A stretch of DNA of 6,553 bases from Nitrospinota bacterium. Lineage in GTDB: Bacteria > Nitrospinota > Nitrospinia > UBA9942 > JAHJSF01. The notes beneath the pieces are model-generated. The model searched no databases. It was not told the origin of the DNA and saw nothing but the letters and a program-made list of their open reading frames with translations. Of the stretch, positions 1-6,118 are shown piece by piece (within the stretch, counting starts at the first letter, position 1; the number at the start of each line of letters is the position of its first letter). A program made the translations under genes and the position numbers. The DNA lies in contig JAHJSF010000019.1 of the NCBI GenBank assembly GCA_018830405.1, positions 1 through 6,553 on the forward strand, in the 5' to 3' direction.

Positions 1-734
1 CCCCCCACTACCTTCTCTCTCCTCACCTTCCCCCCTAGGATAGACCATTCAAAGTTTGCCAGGGAGGTTGAGATGCGGGCCAGATAGGAATTGCGCCCCT
101 CATCCATTGAACTGCTCCAGCCGGTCGAAGAAGAACTATCCTCTTCGTAGCCGAGAACGGCGATAAGTGATAGTTGAGTAAGATCATTAATCCGCACCTC
201 TCCCCTGACCGCATCAACCCCCTCTTTATAGACACGGTAAAATGTGCTGGCCGAAAAGGGGGCAAAGAAATCGTTAGGGGTAAAGTGGAAGGTGGTGGCC
301 AGATTTATCGGCTGTCTCCCCGCCGTCAGGTCAACCCTCTCAAATGAGAGGCGCATATTGAGGCGGTCAAGGGCAATCTCCCCCTTGGAATATTTGTCGT
401 CAAAAAGATTGCTTTCAAGTGCGGAAGAGCGCTCCACTCCACTGTAAAGAGGAGATAGGGGACTTTCACTCTTTAGGTATGAGAATGTTTCGTGTAGATT
501 GATATCAAACCAAACCGATTCCCCGATACCGGCGGTCAGAAACTGTCTGGCCACGATATCCCCTCTATAGTCGCTCCCGTTGGGATAGGTAGGGGTGTCG
601 GAGGGATTTTGGGCGTATTGGCCGATTAGGCGAAAGCTCCCTCCCTTATCTACCTCATCTATGGCGTAGAGGGGCTGGGAAAAGGTTATTAGTATGAGTA
701 GGGGTAGAATCAGTTTAGTGAATAGCGGTTTCAC
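1..734 (-). CDS. Secreted, probable outer-membrane beta-barrel protein (5' part; runs off the left edge)
   Basis: One open frame runs from a GTG at 734 to the window edge without a stop, giving 244 residues; the C-terminus is missing. Residues 1-24 look like a Sec signal peptide: KPLFTK, a Leu/Ile-rich core, then a probable cut after Leu-Tyr-Ala24. The mature part alternates polar and hydrophobic residues, as barrel strands do. It contains GRQ (139-141), TPNDFFAPF (152-160) and GVDAVR (172-177). This resembles the GRQ...NPxDxFxPF...GVDAxR pattern I associate with uncharacterised porin-like proteins encoded near LolCDE-like ABC genes. The GTG is chosen because it lies 4 bases after the ATPase stop with GGAA 7 bases upstream, and because the overlapping ATG at the ATPase stop closes after three codons. 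As the last visible gene of the ABC operon, it may be the outer-membrane acceptor or partner of that transporter (inference). The exact substrate and family are unknown. Confidence 0.75.
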   Translation of the reverse strand, partial: MKPLFTKLILPLLILITFSQPLYAIDEVDKGGSFRLIGQYAQNPSDTPTYPNGSDYRGDIVARQFLTAGIGESVWFDINLHETFSYLKSESPLSPLYSGVERSSALESNLFDDKYSKGEIALDRLNMRLSFERVDLTAGRQPINLATTFHFTPNDFFAPFSASTFYRVYKEGVDAVRGEVRINDLTQLSLIAVLGYEEDSSSSTGWSSSMDEGRNSYLARISTSLANFEWSILGGKVRREKVVG

Positions 735-738
735 AATA

Positions 739-1419
739 TCATTCCAAGTCTAGCGCCCCGTCGCGCAGCCTTATGATTCGTCTCCCCCTCGATATAACCC
801 GCTGGTCATGGGTGGAGAAGAGAAAGGTAATCCCCTTCTCTTTATTGAGCTCTTCCATAAGGGTAATGAGAGATTCGGCCGTAACCGAATCGACATTGGC
901 GGTTGGTTCATCGGCCAAGATTATCGCCGGCTCAGAGACTATGGCCCTAGCTATGGCTACACGTTGCTGCTGCCCCCCCGAAAGCTCATCGGGGCGCCTA
1001 TCTTCCAATCCCTTAAGCCCAACTTCCTCAAGTATAGCCATCACCTTTTCCCGTCTCTCATCCTTGGGGACATTCTGAAGGGCCAGGACAAACTCGGCAT
1101 TCTCAAAGGCGGTCAGAACCGGAACCAGATTATAGGCCTGGAAGACAAACCCTATCCTATCCCTCCTTATCTTGGCCAGTTCCGTGCCGCTTAGGGTCGA
1201 GAGCTCTTTCCACTCAAGGATGATACGCCCCGATGTCGGAATATCAAGCCCCCCAATCATATTGAGGACGGTTGTCTTCCCCGAACCGGAAGGCCCGCAT
1301 AAAACAGCAAACTCCCCCCGCTCTATCTCCAGGGAAAGATTGTTGACCGCCTTAACATCTATCTTCCCCTGGCTGTAGACCTTGCTCACCCCTTCAAGAA
1401 CTATGACATTATCACCCAT
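739..1419 (-). CDS. ABC transporter ATP-binding protein, LolD/MacB type
   Basis: This is a cytoplasmic ATPase that would power the two FtsX-type permeases encoded just upstream. At 226 residues it has the usual length for LolD-like subunits. All the ABC motifs are visible: Walker A GPSGSGKT (42-49), Q-loop with Gln94 in FVFQAYNLVP, signature LSGGQ (146-150), Walker B ending ILADEPT (167-173), D-loop NVDS (175-178) and switch His204 in STHD. The short form with FVFQ.YNLVP and ADEPTANVDS is typical of the LolD/MacB/FtsE group, which acts on lipoproteins or envelope substrates mechanically rather than by pumping solutes. The ATG at 1419 has GAGG 8 bases upstream, and this Shine-Dalgarno overlaps the permease B stop codon, suggesting translational coupling. 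True LolD, MacB-like exporters and lipid-handling relatives cannot be separated by this sequence alone. Confidence 0.95.
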   Translation of the reverse strand: MGDNVIVLEGVSKVYSQGKIDVKAVNNLSLEIERGEFAVLCGPSGSGKTTVLNMIGGLDIPTSGRIILEWKELSTLSGTELAKIRRDRIGFVFQAYNLVPVLTAFENAEFVLALQNVPKDERREKVMAILEEVGLKGLEDRRPDELSGGQQQRVAIARAIVSEPAIILADEPTANVDSVTAESLITLMEELNKEKGITFLFSTHDQRVISRGRRIIRLRDGALDLE

Positions 1420-1429
1420 AGATATTTCC

Positions 1430-2665
1430 TCAGATTTCTTTAATGCTCTCGACGGGGGGAATTCTCCCCGCCTTGTAGGCAGGATAAAGACCGGCCAGGA
1501 TGGTCAATGAAAATACTCCGGCAAGTATTGCAATTGCGCTCTCTTTATAGAGGCGGAACTTCATCACCGTATCGAGCAATACCCCCCCGACATCAGTCCC
1601 CTCCTCCATCAGCCCTCCCAAGTCTATCCCCGTTCTACTCATGTAGATATACCAAGGGGTAGTTATAATAATCCCCAATATCAGACCGATAACCCCTATA
1701 ATCAGCGACTCAACAACAACCAATAGAAATAGTCTCCAGGGGGGCAGACCCACGGCCAGCATCACCCCGAACTCCCGCTTCTGCTCCAGGACACTCATAA
1801 GCATCGTATTCAATATCCCGGCGGCTATCAGTACCCCAAAGAGGAGCTGTGAAAGATAGTTCATCGTCCGGTCAACCGTTATCATTCCGGCAATGTCGGC
1901 CTGTGTCTCCTGCCAGGTGAGGATATCAAGGCTGCTGCCGTCGATAGAGTCACGCAGGGAATCCCTTATGGAAAGACTCCTCCGCGAATCATCGCTAAAG
2001 ATGGAAATCATAGTCGCATCTCCCTCCTCATAACCAAGTGTCTTCCTCACCCTGTCTATGGGCAAGATAACCATCGAACTGTCTACGTCATCTACCCCCG
2101 TTTTATATATACCGGTCACACGGGCAATCTGGCCGACTATCTCCCCATTTATGTCAGTCATCGTATAAATGAGTTTCTTCCCTATCTTAAGGTCAAGTTT
2201 CTCAGCCATCTTTTGACCGATGACGACACCAATGCCATCAGGGCCATCAAATAACTCCCCCTCAATAATCGAGCGTATAAATATATTCTCAGCCGCTCCC
2301 TCCTGATCCGGATAGACCGCCAAAAATGCCCCGCCGATACTCCTCGATGCGGTGGCAAACATCGCCTGGCCACTAATCTTAACCGAGGCTGAAACAACAC
2401 CATCGGCATCGATCACCCTGCTTCTTATCAGGTCGGCCTTGGGAATCACCTTGTCGAGTGACGGGGCATTGTTATACCCCTTCGGCTCAATCGTCACATG
2501 TCCGTACCCCATAGCGGCGCTGGTATTGATAATATTGGTATAACCGTAATCACCGCTTGCGGTAAAGGTAACGGCCAGAAAAACCCCCAAGGCAACACTA
2601 AAAGAGGTTATCAGCGACCTCCTCTTGTTCCGCCAGATATTTCGCCAGGCCATCAGAATAAGCAT
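1430..2665 (-). CDS. ABC transporter permease, FtsX/LolC-E type (permease B)
   Basis: This 411-residue inner-membrane protein has the four-helix layout of the MacB/FtsX/LolC-E superfamily. One membrane segment lies near residues 18-38, preceded by the basic stretch WRNIWRNKRRS. A large periplasmic domain (about 40-265) of MacB-PCD type follows. Three more membrane segments lie near 269-292, 308-338 and 375-395. The cytoplasmic coupling region EQKREFGVMLAVGLPPWRL (294-312) matches the conserved 'EFGxMxAxGxxPxxl' of FtsX domains, and the C-terminus has the usual YPAYKAGRIPPVESI. It probably pairs with permease A as a heterodimer driven by the adjacent ATPase. GAAAGG at 2672-2677 gives a 6-base spacing to the ATG and overlaps the upstream stop. 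Whether it is LolC-like or LolE-like is unresolved. Confidence 0.93.
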   Translation of the reverse strand: MLILMAWRNIWRNKRRSLITSFSVALGVFLAVTFTASGDYGYTNIINTSAAMGYGHVTIEPKGYNNAPSLDKVIPKADLIRSRVIDADGVVSASVKISGQAMFATASRSIGGAFLAVYPDQEGAAENIFIRSIIEGELFDGPDGIGVVIGQKMAEKLDLKIGKKLIYTMTDINGEIVGQIARVTGIYKTGVDDVDSSMVILPIDRVRKTLGYEEGDATMISIFSDDSRRSLSIRDSLRDSIDGSSLDILTWQETQADIAGMITVDRTMNYLSQLLFGVLIAAGILNTMLMSVLEQKREFGVMLAVGLPPWRLFLLVVVESLIIGVIGLILGIIITTPWYIYMSRTGIDLGGLMEEGTDVGGVLLDTVMKFRLYKESAIAILAGVFSLTILAGLYPAYKAGRIPPVESIKEI

Positions 2666-2675
2666 ATTTAACCTT

Positions 2676-3896
2676 TCATCTATGATATATCGCCTTAACC
2701 GGCTGGATAACCGCCGCCTTGATGGCCGGATATAGAACAGCCAGAGCTGTTATAAGAAATAGAAAGATAATAGGAATGAGAATGGAGGATGGGGTAACCT
2801 TGCAGTACCAGATCGGGTTTATGGCCACCCCCCCGAATGATAGGTCTCCGGCCAGGCTCGACATATCTATCCCGTGGGTCTGGTAGTATAGTGAAACGGG
2901 AACCCCGACCGCCAAGGTAAGAAGAGAGGCGGCTAAGGCCTGAAGCATCGCCTCTGTAAAGATGAGAGAGAAGACCTGCATGGGGGTAACCCCAACCGCC
3001 CTCATTATCCCAAACTCATGTATCCTCTCAAAGACACTCATCAGCATCGCATTCAGTATCACCATGCTCACAGCCGAATAGGTGATGATGAGCATAATAA
3101 GAGTCCCCGCCTCATTCGTCTCCAACATCCTAGAAACTATCGGCTGCAATCGGTGCCAATCGAGAACCTCAAAACCGGGGGCCAGCCGAGAAACAATGGC
3201 TGTTGATTCAAATAGTTCAGAACTCTCATTCAAGCGCTTTATCGCTATTTCATGCACCCCTTCCGGCAATACCATAAGGGAGCGGAACTCATCATTAAGG
3301 AGATAAAATCCTCCCCTGTCTATCCCCTCCCCCACCGATTTAAGAATACCCCTAACCCTATATATATCGTTGGCCATAGAACCGTCGCTGGCCTGACTGA
3401 CCATAACCACCTCCCCCCCGACATCAACATTAAGGGTACGGGCCAGCTTTTTCCCTATCACCACCCCCTTCGGGTCGGAAGGGTCAAGCCATGAACCTTC
3501 GAGAATATTCTGGTGGAGGTTGGTTACAGTCGCCTCCAAAACGGGATCAATCCCCGAAATCCTGACCCCGGCTGAGGTAGAGCCGGTGGCGGCTAAGCCA
3601 AAACCGTAGAGTCGGGGAGAGGCGGCCAAGCCCCTTGAGGAAAGTTGGGAGATAATATCTGAATGGTTGGTCACCATTTTATAGAGGTCAGGGTCATTTC
3701 GATACCCCTCGGCATGTATCTGAATATCACCGATAGACATACCAACACTATTCTCGGCTATCTTTTGGCTAAAACCGTTTAGTAGAGAGGCATAGAAGAC
3801 CATTATAAAACCGGCCAGCCCCATAGCGGCAATGGTAATAAGGGTGCGTTGTCTGTTACGTCCGACATTACGAATGGCAAATGGGAGTATCTTCAT
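2676..3896 (-). CDS. ABC transporter permease, FtsX/LolC-E type (permease A, first gene of operon)
   Basis: This 406-residue protein is a diverged paralogue of permease B with the same layout. A basic N-terminus (IRNVGRNRQRT) precedes a membrane segment near 19-42. A periplasmic MacB-PCD-like domain spans about 43-260, and membrane segments follow near 264-288, 308-338 and 370-392. The coupling motif ERIHEFGIMRAVGVTPMQV (290-308) is a textbook FtsX-domain match. The end, LYPAIKAAVIQPVKAI, again fits the family. Two different permeases with one ATPase is the LolC/LolE/LolD arrangement rather than the single fused MacB. The ATG at 3896 has no clear Shine-Dalgarno (upstream bases are AAAACAGATATT), unlike the internal genes of the operon. 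It is nevertheless the best start because the membrane-proximal N-terminus begins correctly there. A candidate promoter lies at 3942-3970. Confidence 0.93.
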   Translation of the reverse strand: MKILPFAIRNVGRNRQRTLITIAAMGLAGFIMVFYASLLNGFSQKIAENSVGMSIGDIQIHAEGYRNDPDLYKMVTNHSDIISQLSSRGLAASPRLYGFGLAATGSTSAGVRISGIDPVLEATVTNLHQNILEGSWLDPSDPKGVVIGKKLARTLNVDVGGEVVMVSQASDGSMANDIYRVRGILKSVGEGIDRGGFYLLNDEFRSLMVLPEGVHEIAIKRLNESSELFESTAIVSRLAPGFEVLDWHRLQPIVSRMLETNEAGTLIMLIITYSAVSMVILNAMLMSVFERIHEFGIMRAVGVTPMQVFSLIFTEAMLQALAASLLTLAVGVPVSLYYQTHGIDMSSLAGDLSFGGVAINPIWYCKVTPSSILIPIIFLFLITALAVLYPAIKAAVIQPVKAIYHR

Positions 3897-3941
3897 AATA
3901 TCTGTTTTCTAATTGAATGGAATATCTACAAAGCCGTTTTA

Positions 3942-3970
3942 ATTTTAACATGAAGAGAACAGATTTTCAC
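3942..3970 (-). promoter_or_regulatory. Candidate sigma70-type promoter for the ABC operon
   Basis: Reading the minus strand, GTGAAA (3970-3965, 4 of 6 to TTGACA) is followed after exactly 17 bases by TAAAAT (3947-3942, 5 of 6 to TATAAT). Transcription would begin near 3935, leaving a leader of about 40 bases before the ATG at 3896. The assignment rests on consensus matching only. Confidence 0.4.
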
Positions 3971-4029
3971 CGCAGAGTTCCCTAAAGACGCCGAGACCGC
4001 TACAGTTAAACTTTATTTCTCCCCCCAAT

Positions 4030-4058
4030 TTGACAATCCCCCCTTTTTGTCTTACATT
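4030..4058 (+). promoter_or_regulatory. Candidate sigma70-type promoter upstream of panB
   Basis: A perfect TTGACA (4030-4035) is followed after 17 bases by TACATT (4053-4058, 4 of 6 to TATAAT). A start near 4065 would give a leader of about 200 bases before panB, long enough to hold both inverted repeats noted in the region. A closer TATATT at 4222-4227 is an alternative -10 box but has only a poor -35 match (CGTCTT) at 17-base spacing. Confidence 0.4.
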
Positions 4059-4123
4059 ACTCAATCAGAAATAATTAAAAAATATGCTACTTTTATCAGG
4101 CAGTTGGCCTAAAAAAGGGGTAG

Positions 4124-4144
4124 AATTAAAGCAGTAGTTTAATT
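4124..4144. repeat. Perfect 7-base inverted repeat, AATTAAA-N7-TTTAATT
   Basis: The arms AATTAAA (4124-4130) and TTTAATT (4138-4144) are exact reverse complements separated by GCAGTAG. The AT-only arms and the size are compatible with an operator for a dimeric regulator. A weak hairpin in a panB leader is equally possible. It lies about 120 bases upstream of panB. AT-rich sequence yields such arms by chance, so the functional assignment is weak. Confidence 0.3.
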
Positions 4145-4252
4145 TGATTTCAGCAATTTTGGGGGATATATTACGTTCCTCTATTTTTGACATAAGCTCG
4201 TCTTGAAAAATTGCCAATCCTTATATTAAAAGTCATTTACGTTTCTAAACGA

Positions 4253-4268
4253 TAGGAGATAAATTTTG
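4253..4268 (+). promoter_or_regulatory. Ribosome binding site that fixes the panB TTG start
   Basis: TAGGAGAT (4253-4260) carries a strong GGAG core 7 bases before TTG at 4266. An in-frame TAA at 4260-4262 closes the frame just upstream, and the first in-frame ATG is codon 67, inside the conserved barrel. TTG is therefore the only sensible initiation codon. Confidence 0.85.
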
Positions 4269-5102
4269 AGTTCTAATAAGATTACAATTCTGGATATTAC
4301 GGGGAAAAAGAAGGGAGAAAACAGGATAACCGCCCTCTCCCTGCACGACTACAGCTGGGCCAGGATAGTCGATAAGACCGATGTGGATATCGTCTTGGTC
4401 GGAGATTCTGTCGGGACTACCCTCCTCGGTTATGAGACAACCCTCCCGGTTACAATGGAGGATATGGTTCGCCATACCTCGGCCGTTAAGAGGGGAATAA
4501 GCAAGGCAATGCTGGTGGCCGATATGCCATTCATGTCGTACCAGATATCTATCGAATCGGCCATCGAGAATGCCGGCCGCTTGCTGAAAGAGGGGGGAGC
4601 CGAGGCGGTTAAGCTTGAGGGAGGAGAAGAGATGTATGACACCATAGAGGCCCTGGATGAAATGGGAATACCTGTTATGGGGCATGTTGGTCTTACTCCT
4701 CAATCGGTACACAAGTTTGGCGGCTACAGGGTTCAGGGGAAGAAGAGGCTTGAGGCCAAAGATATTATAGAGTCAGCCATTGCGGTTGAAGAGGCCGGGG
4801 CCTTTGCCATTGTCCTTGAGGGGATTCCGATGGAGGTAGGCAAGGAGATAACCAACAGACTCAGCATCCCAACCATAGGAATCGGGGCTGGCCCTGACTG
4901 TGACGGACAGATATTGGTCATACAGGATCTGCTCGGTTTGGGGGGAGATTTCAAGCCAAAGTTTGTTAAACAGTATGCCGATCTTGAATCGATTGCCCTT
5001 GAGGCCATTGAGAGTTATATAGATGAGGTCAAAAAGGGGGTCTTCCCTACTGAAGAGACAAGCTACAAGATAGAGCAGGGACATCTTCGCTCCGTGACAT
5101 AG
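4266..5102 (+). CDS. panB: 3-methyl-2-oxobutanoate hydroxymethyltransferase (ketopantoate hydroxymethyltransferase)
   Basis: This is the first committed step of pantothenate and coenzyme A synthesis. A one-carbon unit from 5,10-methylene-tetrahydrofolate is transferred to alpha-ketoisovalerate, giving ketopantoate in the cytoplasm. The 278-residue product is full length for this TIM-barrel family. Family landmarks appear in order: VLVGDSVG (43-50, metal-binding Asp47 and Ser48), ADMPF (85-89, Asp86), VKLEGG (115-120, Lys116 and metal ligand Glu118), GHVGLTPQ (139-146), FGGYRVQGK (151-159), VLEGIP (183-188, Glu185 as presumed catalytic base) and IGIGAGPDCDGQILV (204-218). Active-site roles are transferred from the E. 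coli enzyme by alignment by eye. It starts at TTG and ends 7 bases before panC. No residue appears to be missing. Confidence 0.97.
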   Translation: MSSNKITILDITGKKKGENRITALSLHDYSWARIVDKTDVDIVLVGDSVGTTLLGYETTLPVTMEDMVRHTSAVKRGISKAMLVADMPFMSYQISIESAIENAGRLLKEGGAEAVKLEGGEEMYDTIEALDEMGIPVMGHVGLTPQSVHKFGGYRVQGKKRLEAKDIIESAIAVEEAGAFAIVLEGIPMEVGKEITNRLSIPTIGIGAGPDCDGQILVIQDLLGLGGDFKPKFVKQYADLESIALEAIESYIDEVKKGVFPTEETSYKIEQGHLRSVT

Positions 5103-5109
5103 GCCGGAA

Positions 5110-5943
5110 ATGGACATCATTCGCTCGGCAGACTCTATGGCCGAATGGAGTCGGAAGGCTAGGTTGGCAGGAAAAACAATCGGCTTGGTTCCCACTATGG
5201 GAGCCCTCCATCAGGGACATATAAGCCTCATAAACAAGGCCCGCAGGGAAAATGACCTCCTTGTGGTATCGATATTTGTAAACCCACTCCAATTCGCCCC
5301 TGGGGAGGATTATGCCCGTTACCCAAGGGATGAGGAGCGAGACCTCTCCATAACAGGGAAGGCTGGAGCCGATGCCGTCTTCACGCCTGATGCCGGAAGT
5401 TTTTCGGAAGGTGAAAAGACCATCATCTCTGTTCCGGGGATGAACAAGCTCCTCTGCGGTGAATCGAGACCAACCCACTTCGACGGTGTAACTACGGTTG
5501 TAGCCAAGCTCTTTAATGTTACAGGAGCAAATAAGGCATATTTTGGTGAAAAGGATTTTCAGCAGCTGGTCATAGTAAAGAGAATGGTTAGTGACCTTCG
5601 TATCCCCGTTGAGGTAGTCGGCTGCCCAACTATCCGTGAGTCTGACGGGCTGGCCATGAGCTCCAGAAACAGATATCTGGATGCGGATGAGAGGATAAGG
5701 GGACTCTCCCTTAGGAGTGGGATTTTAGAGGCCCAAAGGATGGTCAAAGAGGGGATTCGGGAGGCAAATAAGATAGAGGAGTCGGTTAAAAAGATTCTGA
5801 ATGAAGCAAATTTAACTATAGACTATGTTTCTATTTGTCACCCTGATACACTTAATAAAATCGACCATTTAGATGGTCCGGCTCGTATATTAGTAGCCGC
5901 CAAGGTAGGAAAAACACGCTTAATAGATAACGATAGTGTTTAG
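5110..5943 (+). CDS. panC: Pantothenate synthetase (pantoate--beta-alanine ligase)
   Basis: The enzyme joins D-pantoate and beta-alanine through a pantoyl-adenylate, consuming ATP to AMP, and is a cytoplasmic dimer in known cases. The 277 residues match the family length. Motifs in order are PTMGALHQGH (28-37, the HIGH-type nucleotide loop), FVNPLQF (56-62), YPR (71-73), RPTHFDGVTTVV (120-131), GEKDFQQ (146-152) and RESDGLAMSSRN (176-187, the KMSKS-like loop). The end, GKTRLIDN, is typical. The start ATG lies 7 bases after the panB stop, with AGG at 5101-5103 as a modest Shine-Dalgarno, so the two genes are surely cotranscribed. The last ~130 bases are noticeably richer in A/T and TTA-type codons than the body of the gene, while the protein stays in family. 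Confidence 0.97.
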   Translation: MDIIRSADSMAEWSRKARLAGKTIGLVPTMGALHQGHISLINKARRENDLLVVSIFVNPLQFAPGEDYARYPRDEERDLSITGKAGADAVFTPDAGSFSEGEKTIISVPGMNKLLCGESRPTHFDGVTTVVAKLFNVTGANKAYFGEKDFQQLVIVKRMVSDLRIPVEVVGCPTIRESDGLAMSSRNRYLDADERIRGLSLRSGILEAQRMVKEGIREANKIEESVKKILNEANLTIDYVSICHPDTLNKIDHLDGPARILVAAKVGKTRLIDNDSV

Positions 5944-6112
5944 TTGCATAAGTCTGCGTCAGTACCAAGACCGAGAACTTGGCGCGGCCGGCGCGAAGAC
6001 AACCGCAGCCATAGCAGGGTCTATGGCGAGGATTGACGACAAAGCCAGGCGTGTCAAAGGCCGGTCGGCTACAGCAAGATTTATGCAATTAAGCACTAGA
6101 TTGGAGGTTTGA
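5936..6112 (+). CDS. Candidate small basic protein between panC and panD (unrecognised)
   Basis: I do not recognise this product. An open frame fills the unusually long panC-panD gap. It begins with GTG overlapping the last 8 bases of panC, encodes 58 residues, and ends in TGA 6 bases before the panD ATG. The stop sits within the panD ribosome-binding region. The peptide is rich in Ala and Arg/Lys, contains GAAGAKTTAAIAGSMARIDD, and has no membrane segment or signal. A shorter version could begin at ATG 6023, with AGGG only 3 bases upstream. Against it, there is no good Shine-Dalgarno before the GTG, and the GC-rich stretch has few stops in several frames, so long frames arise easily. The tidy packing in the operon is the main support. 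It may also be non-coding spacer or a gene remnant. Confidence 0.3.
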   Translation: MFSCISLRQYQDRELGAAGAKTTAAIAGSMARIDDKARRVKGRSATARFMQLSTRLEV

Positions 6113-6114
6113 GG
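6103..6114 (+). promoter_or_regulatory. Ribosome binding site of panD
   Basis: GGAGG at 6103-6107 is the strongest Shine-Dalgarno match in the window, 11 bases from the ATG. A second GAGG at 6111-6114 sits only 4 bases away. Both overlap the end of the candidate small frame, so translation of that frame would run into them. Confidence 0.65.
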
Positions 6115-6118
6115 TTCA

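Larger units (their letters stand above)
3897..4265. other. Divergent intergenic region between the ABC operon and the panBCD genes
   Basis: This AT-rich stretch of 369 bases has no convincing gene on either strand. It must hold the start signals of both divergent transcription units. It contains candidate promoters in both directions, a 21-base perfect-arm inverted repeat (4124-4144), a second distant inverted pair (4153-4160 with 4207-4214), two C6 tracts flanking a TTGACA box (4021-4043), and a degenerate CACCGCAGAG...ACGCCGAGAC motif (3968-3998). No riboswitch, tRNA or clear terminator hairpin was recognised. Confidence 0.8.

Noticed and set aside
35-265. 76-codon minus-strand frame starting at an ATG
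   Set aside because: It lies in the wrong frame inside the barrel-protein gene, which runs uninterrupted from GTG 734 with a signal peptide and barrel-like sequence. Its Pro/Arg/Trp-rich product looks like a shadow.
808-1194. 128-codon plus-strand frame opposite the ATPase gene
   Set aside because: It is antisense to a fully convincing ABC ATPase with all motifs, has no Shine-Dalgarno or family resemblance, and is explained by codon bias.
3897-4265. Riboswitch, tRNA or CRISPR in the intergenic region
   Set aside because: No cloverleaf, conserved aptamer core or regularly spaced repeats could be found by eye.
4245-4712. 155-codon minus-strand frame opposite panB
   Set aside because: It mirrors panB codons and has no recognisable domain; panB carries all family motifs on the other strand.
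5047-5478. 143-codon minus-strand frame opposite panC
   Set aside because: It is a shadow of panC with low-complexity, non-family sequence.
5980-5994. GGCGCGGCCGGCGCG as a terminator stem or palindrome after panC
   Set aside because: It is GC-rich but not a proper inverted repeat with a loop, and no T-run follows, so a terminator is not supported.
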